Shown in pieces: positions 20,201 to 30,093 of a stretch of 64,000 bases of DNA (positions are counted from its first letter, which is position 1; each line of letters opens with the position of its first letter). The translations under genes were made by a program, and so were the position numbers. The notes below the pieces were generated by a model. That model was not told the origin of the DNA and did no database searches. It worked only from the letters and a program-made list of their open reading frames with translations. The stretch spans positions 62,001 to 126,000 of the forward strand of contig JANFAH010000015.1 in NCBI GenBank assembly GCA_024663395.1. Direction: 5' to 3'. The stretch comes from Pisolithus tinctorius. Taxonomy: Eukaryota > Basidiomycota > Agaricomycetes > Boletales > Pisolithaceae.

Positions 20201-20921
20201 TTCTTTCTGTGTTCTTCTTGCACTAACTCAGTAGCAGTGGTGATTTTTCTGAGAAGGCTATTCTTGGGGTTAACCTTCTTTGCTTCTTCAATGAGTTTCC
20301 CAACCAACATCACAAAGTGTGCGTGTATGGTTTTGTCTTCTGGTTCTTTGTAGTCCATGAACCTGTTAATCCCTTTCTTCTCAACAGGGGATACAAGGTT
20401 CATGGTTGGTTCTTCAATGGAAACAGAAGAGATGTTGCAAGAGAGTTCTTTCGACTGGTTGGTCTTCTTGTTGATGGAGAGGGTTCCCATTCTCCAGTCA
20501 ATGACAGGGTTGTTCTCTTGTAACCAAGGGAGGCCAAGAATGATGTTTTCCAATCCACAGTTGATGACATGAAAGAAGGACTGGTGAATGAGTCTTTTGA
20601 CTTTGAAGTAGAGGGTAGCAGAAAACAGTATCTTTCCCTTGGAGTTCTGGGATCCATCTGCATTTTTGGTGAGGATAGGTTCAGCAAGTTGTTGGGTGGG
20701 GATTTGGTACTTTCACACAAAACCCCAGTCAATGCAGGATATTTCTGCACTGGAATCAACCAGTGCAGTGGTGTTGACAGCTCTTTTAGTTCCTTCTGAT
20801 GCATAGAGGGAAGTGGCGATTTGCATAGTATGATCTGGGGTAGAAGATACTAGTACAGGTGCAACAGAAATGGAACTGTCCTTTTTACTGGGAACATCTG
20901 GCATCAATGCATAGTTCCCTT
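17259..20921 (-). pseudogene. pol: G1 pol: protease, RT, RNase H, integrase, chromodomain
   Basis: Reads downward. Protease: ALVDSSAE near 20755 (DSG changed to DSS). Linker with GLPWLQENNPVIDW near 20530. [12 protein letters not shown] near 19945, [12 protein letters not shown] near 19815 and an intact YMDD box near 19624. RNase H with YNIYDRELLGV near 19050 and HIPGKDLAAPDALS near 18840. Integrase HHCC finger (CATCQQNK) near 18400 and core motifs near 18320 (Asp changed to Asn) and 18125 (SD-stop-GPQF). Chromodomain with FLIKWKGYPSSENLW near 17395-17350. Many stops and several frameshifts make it inactive. The pol frame is -1 relative to gag at the gag stop, where GGTTTTTTAG (20932-20923) might have acted as a weak slippery site. 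Confidence 0.85.
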
Positions 20922-22073
20922 CTAAAAAACCTTTCCTAAAGCCCTAGCAATATTTACCAAGGCAACAGAAGGACCTGCAACTTTTTCTTCATTGTCACTT
21001 TCCTCAACTTCTACAATCTTTCTGATCTTCTTGACCTTCTTCTGGGGGGTCTTCCCTTTGTCTGGACATTCTTGAGAGAGGTGTCCTTTGTTTCCACATC
21101 TGAAACATCTTCCTTCCTTGATGTGTCAGTCTCTTTCCTCCTTGGAGAGTCTCACTCCATCCACATCCACAGCATTAGGATTGTTTTCTTCAGAGAGGTT
21201 GTTCCTTGGGTAGAACTCTCTCTTTTCTTTCTTTCCAGAAAGCTTGTTCACCTTTCTCCATTTGGCATTGAACTTTTGTGCCTGGGTATACCACTCACTA
21301 ATCTTGGTTGGAGTGGTTTCCATCATGTGGATTTGGTTCACAATGAACAGTTTGAGTCCTTGTGAGAAGAACTTGATCAAGGCAATGTCTTCTGTGATGG
21401 TAGAGTCAGTGGTGGCAGTTTGGAAATCAGTGATATATTGTTCCACTGATTCTCTTTGTTTCATGGTGTGCAGTTTGGTAATAGCAGCACCAGCAGAATT
21501 GGGGGAGGTGAACAATGCTTTAAATTCTTTGATAAAATCAGCAAAGGTGCCAAAACTCAGGGGTTGCTTTTCCAGAGACATTTTCTGGAAGGTTGCTGCC
21601 CAAGAGTGAGCAACCCCTTTCTTCATGTATGACAGGGCATAGACAACCTTTTTGGTGTCACTGTCATATACTTCTTCATTGACCATGAGATAGGTCTGGA
21701 CTGAAAACAGCCAGCTCATGGCATTCTTCTGATCACTGTCAAAATCAGATGGGGTGCCAATCTTCAATTTGGTGGCTTTGACAGCAGTAGTGCCAGTCAT
21801 AGCCTTTGACAATGAACCAGACATTGTAATTCTGGGCAGGGGTGGGGGTGTGGGAAGTGCAATGGGGGGAGGTACTGGTGGGATGGGAGTACTGAGTGTA
21901 GTGAGGGACTGAGTGAAGAGATTTGAGAGGATACCTGAGGTAAATCCACTATCTGGTTGTTTGGGTTTGTTGGAGGAGGTGTCAGTGACAGTGCTCTCCT
22001 GTTCTTTGTCAGACAATGATTCTTTGTGTGTGGGTTGCAATGGCACCCAATGTTGGTTGTTTTGGGGGTTCAT
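20922..22073 (-). pseudogene. gag: G1 gag with zinc knuckle
   Basis: Starts at the ATG at 22073. A low-complexity N terminus with Pro-rich stretch is followed by the retrotransposon gag fold (WLFSVQTYLM, SWAATFQKM, FTSPNSAGAAITKLHTMKQ, VEQYITDFQ). An in-frame TGA at 21126-21128 precedes CFRCGNKGHLSQEC, a standard CCHC knuckle, and a Lys-rich tail. The frame ends with TAG at 20922-20924. The single internal stop fits CGA to TGA decay. Confidence 0.85.
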
Positions 22074-22127
22074 GGTGGAGCACTAAACAGTGTCCTTCAG
22101 CCAATAGGCTGTAGAGAGTTGAGCTTT

Positions 22128-22391
22128 TGTTATGCTTGACCAAAATCAAGACATAGGTTGAGCTCAGCCATAGGCTAATGGTTTCTACTGAGCAACAGCT
22201 GCAGTAACCTCTGTAAACAACAGAGGATTTTGGGCAATGCCTAGAAGAGTGGTCCTGATAAGGGACACTGAGGCTGAAGTTCTGAGAATGCTGCATGTGA
22301 TTGAGCAGCTCAAGTCTGAGGTTTCAGGACTTGAGCTGGCAGTCTAAAGACTACAAGGCTACAGACCATGAGGCATCCACATGTATCAAGC
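22128..22391 (-). repeat. Partial 5' LTR of G1
   Basis: Near-identical to about 15725-15990. Similarity stops at the TA where FB1 is inserted and does not resume on the other side of FB1, so the rest of the LTR was lost or replaced. Confidence 0.55.
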
Positions 22392-22393
22392 TA

Positions 22394-23970
22394 CAGTGGC
22401 TCACAAAATTGTCCCAATGTTTGCATGTTTTTCATTAATCATGGGGTAGCAAGTGAACTATCACCATTGAGTCCAAGGTGTTGGTGAATGGATCAAAGCG
22501 GCTGGTCATGGCTCTCTAATGAGCCATATTACATAATATTTGGATAGAAACTGATGCCATAATACCCAAATGAAAATGAGAGCTCATTGGGACAATTATG
22601 TAACTTTGTGATATACTGGAGATGTAGTCCTTGGGAACACACATAAAACATGCTGAGATGCTCACCAATGCTTACATAATGTACTACATGGTCTACTGAA
22701 TGATTTGTCAATAAACAAACAATGCCAAACAGTAATTTTGCACCACCAAGCCTCCTTGCTGTAACACAAGTCAAGAAATCACCATTCTGGCTTGTCAGGG
22801 ACATCCTCTCAGGGCAACCTCAGCAAATGCTGGTGTACACTATAGTATAATCAATAGAATATGCTATCAGCACCATTGGTCTCTTCAGAAACCTGCTGGC
22901 AGTCATCTCCTGCACTGTTTCCCCACCAATGCCCCATGTGTCCTGGGACTAATTGGTACTGTGAGAGCTGAGAATGATGTGGAGATCCAATCTGACATTC
23001 ATCCTATCATAATCAAACCAATCACCCATTACCTAGTGCATTTCCATGAAGGGGAAACTGGTATGGAGGTCAGGGTGAAGCTAAACCCTCTCTCACTCCA
23101 GGTACTATGGGAGGGATATGCTACTGAACTACCAGGTTTTACATTCCTGGCCTTCTATCTGGTGCTGAATATTTCCTTTAGTATTATAAGACCAAATAAC
23201 TCCTTCCCAGTGATCCCCAGTTCAGCTCAGAGTACAGTCTGACCAACCCTCCCATGATACTTGGAGTGCCCAGAAGGGTTGTGCTTCACCTGAGCCTTCA
23301 AGCAGGCTTTTCTTCAGCTGTGATGTAGTAGTGAGTGGGTGATTGGTTTGATTATGATAGGATGAATGTCAGATTGGATCTCCACATCATTCTCAGCTCT
23401 CACAGTACCAATTAGTCCCAGGACACATGGGGCATTGGTGGGGAAACAGTGCAGGAGATGACTGCCAGCAGGTTTCTGAAGAGACCAATGGTGCTGATAG
23501 CATATTCTATTGATTATACTATAGTGTACACCAGCATTTGCTGAGGTTGCCCTGAGAGGATGTCCCTGACAAGCCAGAATGGTGATTTCTTGACTTGTGT
23601 TACAGCAAGGAGGCTTGGTGGTGCAAAATTACTGTTTGGCATTGTTTGTTTATTGACAAATCATTCAGTAGACCATGTAGTACATTATGTAAGCATTGGT
23701 GAGCATCTCAGCATGTTTTATGTGTGTTCCCAAGGACTACATCTCCAGTATATCACAAAGTTACATAATTGTCCCAATGAGCTCTCATTTTCATTTGGGT
23801 ATTATGGCATCAGTTTCTATCCAAATATTATGTAATATGGCTCATTAGAGAGCCATGACCAGCCGCTTTGATCCATTCACCAACACCTTGGACTCAATGG
23901 TGATAGTTCACTTGCTACCCCATGATTAATGAAAAACATGCAAACATTGGGACAATTTTGTGAGCCACTG
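22394..23970. mobile_element. Foldback element FB1 (Tc1/mariner-like ends)
   Basis: Two 635-bp arms, 22394-23028 and 23336-23970, are exact reverse complements (compared base by base), around a 307-bp centre. The ends read CAGTGGCTCACAAAATTG and are flanked by TA on both sides (22392-22393 and 23971-23972), as in Tc1/mariner elements. No transposase is recognisable. The 91-codon frames on opposite arms (22529-22804 minus, 23560-23835 plus) are identical only because the arms are. The centre (about 23040-23240) is homologous to the centre of FB2 and may preserve a coding relic. Confidence 0.85.
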
Positions 23971-23972
23971 TA

Positions 23973-24640
23973 GCTAGTCCTCACTCAAAAAACATAAAAA
24001 CTGCTAACAAAAAGTCCAAAACCATCCAGAAGAATAACAAAACACCTGATAAGTATATAACTAAAACACTGTCTCTCCTGTTACTTCACTTGTTAGTCTT
24101 GCTGATGCCATCCTTGGCCACTGTATACCATGGATCCTCACAACTACCCCATGCATTTCCTCTTTGAACACATAGTCAGCATGTGCCCCTTGATACTTTT
24201 TCCTTTCAATTCTCCTTCTCTCACCTTACATTTAATACCCAGTTACCCAATAAAACATCCTGTTGTTCTCACCTCAAGAAATCATCATGTCCCACCATCA
24301 ACACCATACTTTGAGGGCCCACTGCTGAGAGAGGTCAAAAGTTGCATGAAGAAGACAAGTCAGGTGGTACCCTATGCACCATATGTTACTGCAGCTGAAG
24401 TGTCCCACAGAATGGTCACCCACATCATGTCGCCTTGCATCAAGCCCTCATATGGAGGGGTATTGTGTGTGACACACACTGATGTGCAGAAAGGACAAAG
24501 CAAGGGATCTGACATGCTAACTACACCCATTCCTACTCTACCCTGATCTTTTCCAGCACCTTGGCAAGCTGATCGACATGGACCTGAAGTCAAAGGTACA
24601 TATGCAGCATGCAACTCCATGGCCTCTGTGCATAACAACC
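23973..24640. other. Unassigned CpG-poor sequence
   Basis: Flank of FB1. Open frames on both strands are short and without motif. It may hold the distal end of the minus-strand relic described next. Confidence 0.3.
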
Positions 24641-24865
24641 TCAATGACTGCAAAAGATCAGTGGTGACCTTGCTGTCAAGCCCTCCTCACACAGGGGCCT
24701 TACCCTTCATGTGCACATGGCTTTCTATTACCTCCACTTTGTCATCATCATTGTTGTCATCAGCAGCCTTCCTGGATGGGCCAGCCTTTGCAGCTTTCAA
24801 GGACTGTGCTACTTGACATTAGCCACAAATCTGTGGTAATGTTGCCACTTACCAGTAGATGTGCC

Positions 24866-25613
24866 TGCCTGTGCTTTCTTCCCCACAGACTTGTTCAACA
24901 TCTTGCACCCCTGCTTCATGCACACACAGCCATCACACATCTGCCCCATGGGTCCAGTGCAAGCTGCCTTCTTCACCATGCATTGCATGCATGGGACCTT
25001 GTGGAGAATCAACCCAGGTGGAACAAAAATCTTGGGCTCATCCTTGTCCTTGCTCTCTGCCACCACCTGCCAAGATTGCTGTGGACCCATAGATCAGCCA
25101 TTACCATACTGCCCAAGGTGTGCACTTACCTTTCATACCAGCCAAGCCACCACCTCAACATGCAACATCTTCTCTGTCACAGCTGGTGTGGCAGCACTCA
25201 TCCCCTGCTCCCTGACATCCTGCAAAGCCTCCTCACCCATCTGCATGTCCTCATCAATCTTGTTCCACATGATCTCCTCAGTCACCCACCATTTGTATGC
25301 CTCATTGGCTTCTGCTATCACTGGCCCATCTGCTGCATCTATCTTTGTGTTGACATCAAGCTCTCTGCTGTGCTTGGTGATAAGGAACACCTCACCCTAG
25401 GAGACAGTCAATGCTGCAGGTCTCAATTAAATTGCCCACTTACTGATTGCTTCTCCCACCATCACATCCACATTACCTTCTCCTCCCACAGGTCATCCCT
25501 GTCATCCAGCATGCATCTAGCTTGAGCCACCAGTGCCACAGATGCAGCAATGAACTTCTCCCTGAGCATGGCCTTCTCTGCTTCAATCAGTGTAGGGAAC
25601 AAGTTTGAGTTCC
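24866..25613 (-). pseudogene. Zn2Cys6 cluster protein relic with introns
   Basis: Minus strand. Exon 1 (about 25613-25488) encodes a helical stretch ending DDRDDLWEEK. A GT-AG intron of about 80 nt follows, then exon 2 (about 25406-25135) with acidic helical sequence and one TGA where CGA is expected. A second short intron follows. Exon 3 (about 25082-24866) then has the cysteines CMQC, AAC, MCDGC and GC spaced C-X2-C-X6-C-X7-C-X2-C-X6-C, exactly the fungal binuclear zinc cluster pattern, with basic residues around. The plan of helical N terminus, intron and zinc cluster resembles the antisense gene in element A1. It may be the 3' antisense gene of a lost gypsy element. Confidence 0.6.
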
Positions 25614-26445
25614 CTAGGAGAATTCATCTTGGTCAGGAGTTTAGGGATTGAGGGACTTGTTTTGTTTCTTGCTTTTGTTTTCATGTTTGTACCACTGGAC
25701 TTAGTGGAAAGCAGCTGTGTTGCTGACTAAGCATGCATGCTGTGTTTGCCCAAGTTCAGTTTACCAGAAAAAAAAAAAAACCATGTCAGAGGCCCTCAGT
25801 AGCAGGGTGATTTCATCTTGCATTTCAGCAAGTTTTTGAGGTTAGATTTATTACATTGGGGAGTACCCAAAGGGCCAGGAGGACTGGCAAGAGGTATTGA
25901 ACAGACAGAGCTAAGTCTTCATTTCTAGTTCGCATTTTTTACACTTTTACTACACTTCTTTCTCCAGCAAGAACCTCCCTTTTGGGTTGAGCACAATACT
26001 CACCCATTACTGATAATTACTAATTCTAGGTACCATCAATTACCTATTCCTACATCTGGAGCCCACCATGAGGGGGGTTCTGTTCATTTTGGGGAAAGAA
26101 GCCACCTCATTATCACTGCACAAATTTTTTTTTCTGGATTAGGTTGGACAAGCTAAGTGTTTAAAGTCTTGATTCTAGCTACAGTCTACACTCAGGAATT
26201 TAGGAAATTTTCAGAACTATTTTTTTGAGCAGAAAATGTTGAGTGAGCAACAAAGTCGAAGGTCCCTTGAGTCAAGAAGTAAATCTGAAGGGAAATTAAT
26301 GGTCAAGTTTTTGCAAAGAAGCCATGAGAATGCGCTGGAAGAACTCGAGGGAATGCCACTGAGGCATTTGAGGGATGCACCATGGTTCTTGGGGTGTGCA
26401 TCTGACCTTTTTAGGTATTTTGAAGAGGTTTGAAGTCTTTGTGAG
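25614..26445. other. Unassigned A/T-richer sequence
   Basis: Contains an A-run at about 25768-25780 and no supportable gene. A plus-strand frame of 65 codons at 26236-26433 has no motif. Confidence 0.35.
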
Positions 26446-27060
26446 TGTCATGACCATGACACCAATGTAAGCCCCTAACACCTACTCTGCCCTCCTCCAA
26501 CATGTTCCTGCACTCCTCCAACCCTCCTGACACATCTCCACACCTCTCTGAGGTCCCCTGTCCATGTTCTGACCAACTCCACTCAACTCCGCCCTAAGGT
26601 TGGTCACATGGGCTGTCAGACTTGCAGCCCTGCATTCTAGATAGGGTTCCGCCCTTGTGTCAGTTTTCTCCATTCTTCCACTCCTTTGGTATTTACCCTC
26701 TCTTCCTCATTGTAGTAGCTTCCTTGTCTCAGTTAAGGTCCCCATCACCCCTACCCTCTATCCCTTGTGTCAGAGGGACTACTAACCCATTATACACTTA
26801 TTGGTGTACATTCTGCACTGCACTGCCCTTGGCCTACATCATATATAAGGCCACTTAGTACTCTGATGTAATCAGTACGAATATCAAATAAAGTCCCCAC
26901 CTTCAACTCCCCCTCAGTCCCCTCCAGAGTTATGTCTCCACTTCCTCTGAGTCCACTCCACCTCTGAAATACAAGGGCTGAGCTCGTGCAAGGGGGCAGC
27001 ACACTAGCTGAACCCAACGCCCTCTCATCCGACCTCTGACCTCTGATCTCCAACTCTGAC
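26446..27060 (+). repeat. LTR of family L3, copy a (3' limit uncertain)
   Basis: Begins TGTCATGACCATGAC and is homologous to the solo LTR at 60266-60999 through the TATA region (CATATATAAGG, about 26838), the AATATCAA motif and GTGCAAGGGGGCAGCAC (about 26978). Gag-like sequence follows in the same orientation, so this is probably a 5' LTR. Confidence 0.65.
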
Positions 27061-27130
27061 TCTGACCTCAGCCTCCAAAACTTTCCTTCATACCCCTCCG
27101 CTCACTGTTCATTGAATATCTCACCACCCA

Positions 27131-28479
27131 GTGGTCAGATTCACTTCGGACTTTGACTGCTGTACTCCGCAGCCCAACCTGCTCCAACTCCGCCCTAAGA
27201 GGAAGCCAGGGGTGTTGTCCGACTTTGACAGCGAGCACAAGAAATGCTTCAATGACCAAGAATGGGCAAAATGGGCTTGCTGGTATGCAGGCAGCGAAGT
27301 CTCCAAATCATGGTATGATATTGTTGAGGATCAGTTGAATTGGCCTGAATTTGTGGTGGCCATTGCATGTTTGTATCCTGGGTCCCAGAAATTGGATCAA
27401 CAGCATTCAAGAAATGACCTTTGCAGCCTCATCAACAGCTGAGCAAGAAGAAAGATTCACACAGAGGAGGAACTAACAAACTACAGACTTTATTTCCTAG
27501 ATTTGGCAACATATCTATGGTTTTTGAAGCAACTTGAGGCTGACGAAGTTGAAGACCTATACTTACACAGCTTTGACAAGGAATTCCAGTGCGAAATCAT
27601 TTGGAAAATGCGATGCAACAATCAACAGTGACATTTGGATGATCCATGGCCCATGCAGCTATGCAACTACTATGCAAAGGATTTCACTTGGAGCAAGCAC
27701 AAATGAGCATGGAAGACTACTACGAGCCTCGCAATGACCAGGGATCTAGTTTGGATGAGCAGCAACTACCTACAAAGCCTTTTCCAAGTTCCTCTGTACA
27801 TAACTCACTGATGACTGATATACAGGAATCTATGGAATCACTGGAGTGCATGCAGCATGAGCAAATGCCAGTGGCAGTGTTGGCAGGTCACATGTGACTG
27901 CTGGGTTCACCTGGAAAGATGGTGGGCAAGGGCCCAAGCACCAACTACATTGAGAAGGCTGCAGACACACTGTGTTTTGAGATGGAGGAGTCTACTTCAG
28001 GTACAAGTGAACTACTGACTACAGAATTACAGGAAGCAGCAAAGCTCGAGTGAGTCGAACCAGTGGCAGTGGAAGAACCACTCACAACAAAGGAGTCATT
28101 CAAATTCAAGGCAAGCAACAGTGCTCAATGGGTTTTTTCATTTTGTTCTTGCCAAGTTTCTGGACTAGCTACTGACACTTTCAGCTTAAGATGTCAAAGT
28201 CTTGAAGAAAAAACCATCGAAGTTCCTGCAGTCAGCAAAGAGGTGCAACAGTTGGCAGATGAGTCACTTGTATCGAAGGTACCACTTGAATTGAAACAGA
28301 GAGACTTGAAGGACACAAAATCTACAAGAGTTGAAGGTGAAGCACTTGAAGTGCTTGTGAGTGGTCTCAAGGCAGATAAGTCAGTATATGACAGGAATAC
28401 TGACTCATACAGGATGCTACAAAATACAGAATATGCGAAGAAGATCAAGATCAAGAAGCCATTGAGGCTTGTTGCATGA
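27131..28479 (+). pseudogene. Gag-like relic downstream of the L3 LTR
   Basis: The stretch W-x-WACWYAGSEVSKSW then DQLNWPEFVVAIA and CLYPGSQ (about 27260-27390), followed in another frame by YRLYFLDLATYLWFLKQL (about 27480-27530), resembles fungal retrotransposon capsid proteins. Later Glu/Lys-rich frames (27640-27897 and 28063-28479) could be the C-terminal part. Frame changes and stops are frequent. The family assignment is weak and rests on general pattern and on its place after an LTR. Confidence 0.4.
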
Positions 28480-28849
28480 AGGAAGCTGCCAGAAGAATTT
28501 TTTCCAGTTGAAATGTTGAAGCACACAGTGAGGATAGATGACCTCATGCTCGAAATATTCTGCAACCATGTGGTGCCAGCAATATATATTTTATTCAGGA
28601 ATTTGTCAAGAGTATTGATGCATGCACTCAGTATTAAGACTTGTGCAGAAAGTCCTGTGATGTTGACTAAGCAGAGTCACATGACCACTCTGTGTGTTGT
28701 GGCCACATGCACTCAAGTACTACATACTGACACATCTAGTATTGTAGGCCATCTATGCAAGATTGCAGCAGTTGAAGGATATGAAGAATGGGGAGAACAA
28801 CCTACTGTATGCGAAATACTGTGGCTATGAGTGATGGCAACCACAGCAA

Positions 28850-29600
28850 GAACAACAGCAGTGGCCTGAGCAACAACAGCAGCAAATAGCGAGATAGTGA
28901 CAATGATGATGATCAGACTCAGGGTGGACCAGTGGCCTGAAAAGGTTAGATGTGCCACTCAACAGAAACAGGGCACAAGGAGTGCAGACAGAGAGCCTGA
29001 TGGCTCAAGGGTATGTTTTGAATTTGGAATGTTTTACTTATGTCTATTCTTCTCTAGGGAAAATGACTATTTGCAATGGAGTACAACTGACATACAAGGA
29101 TCCAACATGGCATATGAGGAAAGACAAGGGACCATCATTGCAAGGCTACAAGAGATGATGACAATTACACTGAGTGTGGATCAACACCCATGCAAGAGTG
29201 GGAGAGCTGTTTGATGGAATGAGGCATGAAGAGCACAGATGCTGAGCATGACAGCTCGCAGGTTCATTTTGATTTTGGAACACTGTACTTACATCTACTC
29301 TATGTTAGGGAAAATGGATGTACACAACAGCATTTGAGTAACATCCAGAAGATTGCAGTGCAGGGAATGACAGCAGTGGCAACTAGAGTGACAACAACAT
29401 GAGCAGTGGCAACAATGACAATGATATGGTGTGACACAGATGGACAACTGTGTGAGGCCATAGTGGCTATTCATTGGAGACGAAGCACAATGGCTGCAGG
29501 GGCCAAGCTTGATAGCTTGAGGTTTAGTTTTGGTTCTAGGACACTATACTTGCATCTTCATTATTCTAGGGCAGAGAGATACCTACAATGAAGTGTGATC
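28850..29600 (+). repeat. Three tandem exon-intron modules
   Basis: Three intron-like segments of 47, 47 and 48 nt (29011-29057, 29262-29308, 29522-29569) share GT starts, TTTTGG(A/T) in the middle, CTTATGTCTATTCTTCTCTAG-like ends, and a following GGGAAAATG or GGGCAGAG. They are separated by exon-like segments of 204 and 213 nt rich in Asn/Ser/Asp/Gln codons. The units are diverged, so the duplication is old. The encoded product is not known. Confidence 0.5.
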
Positions 29601-29704
29601 ATGGCACAAGAACCTACGAAGGACTATGAACATAAGGCACTTGGTCCTACCATGGAACAAGTGCAATGACAATGGTTTGATCTACAACAATGACCATCAA
29701 GGAT

Positions 29705-30082
29705 TGTGACAAGACCTAACAACAGGGTTTGTTGTAGGCTTGCACCGAGAACCAAAAGAAGAAAAGAAGAGAGAAGAGAGGGAGATGGTTTAGAAGCAGG
29801 CAACTTTAGGACTCATAGACCCAAATGAACTAGCTTAGAGCTAGTTGGGTGATTGAGCAACAGTATATATACTAAGGTACATGAGGTAATGGTGAGGCAT
29901 ACATGAGGTCCATGACATCATAGTGGAGTGGAATGTACTAGAAGGGAAGCATGTGGCAGTGGTGAGGTGAGGTCCAGACCAGAGTCTGGACCAAGTCCAG
30001 AAGATAAGATAAAACTGAAAGATTAGATAAGATGAAAGAAGAAGAGAAGAAAAGGAAAAAGAAAAGAGTACATATTGTAACA
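29705..30082 (-). repeat. 3' LTR of B3
   Basis: Minus strand from TGTTACAATATG (30082) to GTCTTGTCACA (29705), following the purine tract AAGGAGGGGATAG. Confidence 0.9.
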
Positions 30083-30093
30083 CTATCCCCTCC

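Larger units (their letters stand above)
15725..22391 (-). mobile_element. Old Ty3/gypsy retrotransposon G1 (chromodomain type)
   Basis: Minus-strand order is gag (22073-20922), protease, reverse transcriptase, RNase H, integrase, chromodomain (to about 17260), then a third ORF with zinc knuckles (16850-16215), a purine tract and a 3' LTR. The sequence is very CpG-poor and carries many stops and frame changes. Provisional LTRs start with TGTTAC and end with ATAACA. The 5' LTR copy is cut by foldback element FB1 and its outer part is not recognisable, so the element limits are tentative. Confidence 0.8.

Noticed and set aside
22529..23835. Two identical 91-codon frames on opposite strands (22529-22804 and 23560-23835)
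   Set aside because: They are identical only because they lie in the perfect arms of FB1; no protein motif is seen.
24776..25525. 249-codon plus-strand frame
   Set aside because: It is the shadow of the minus-strand zinc-cluster relic, which has introns and a cysteine pattern.
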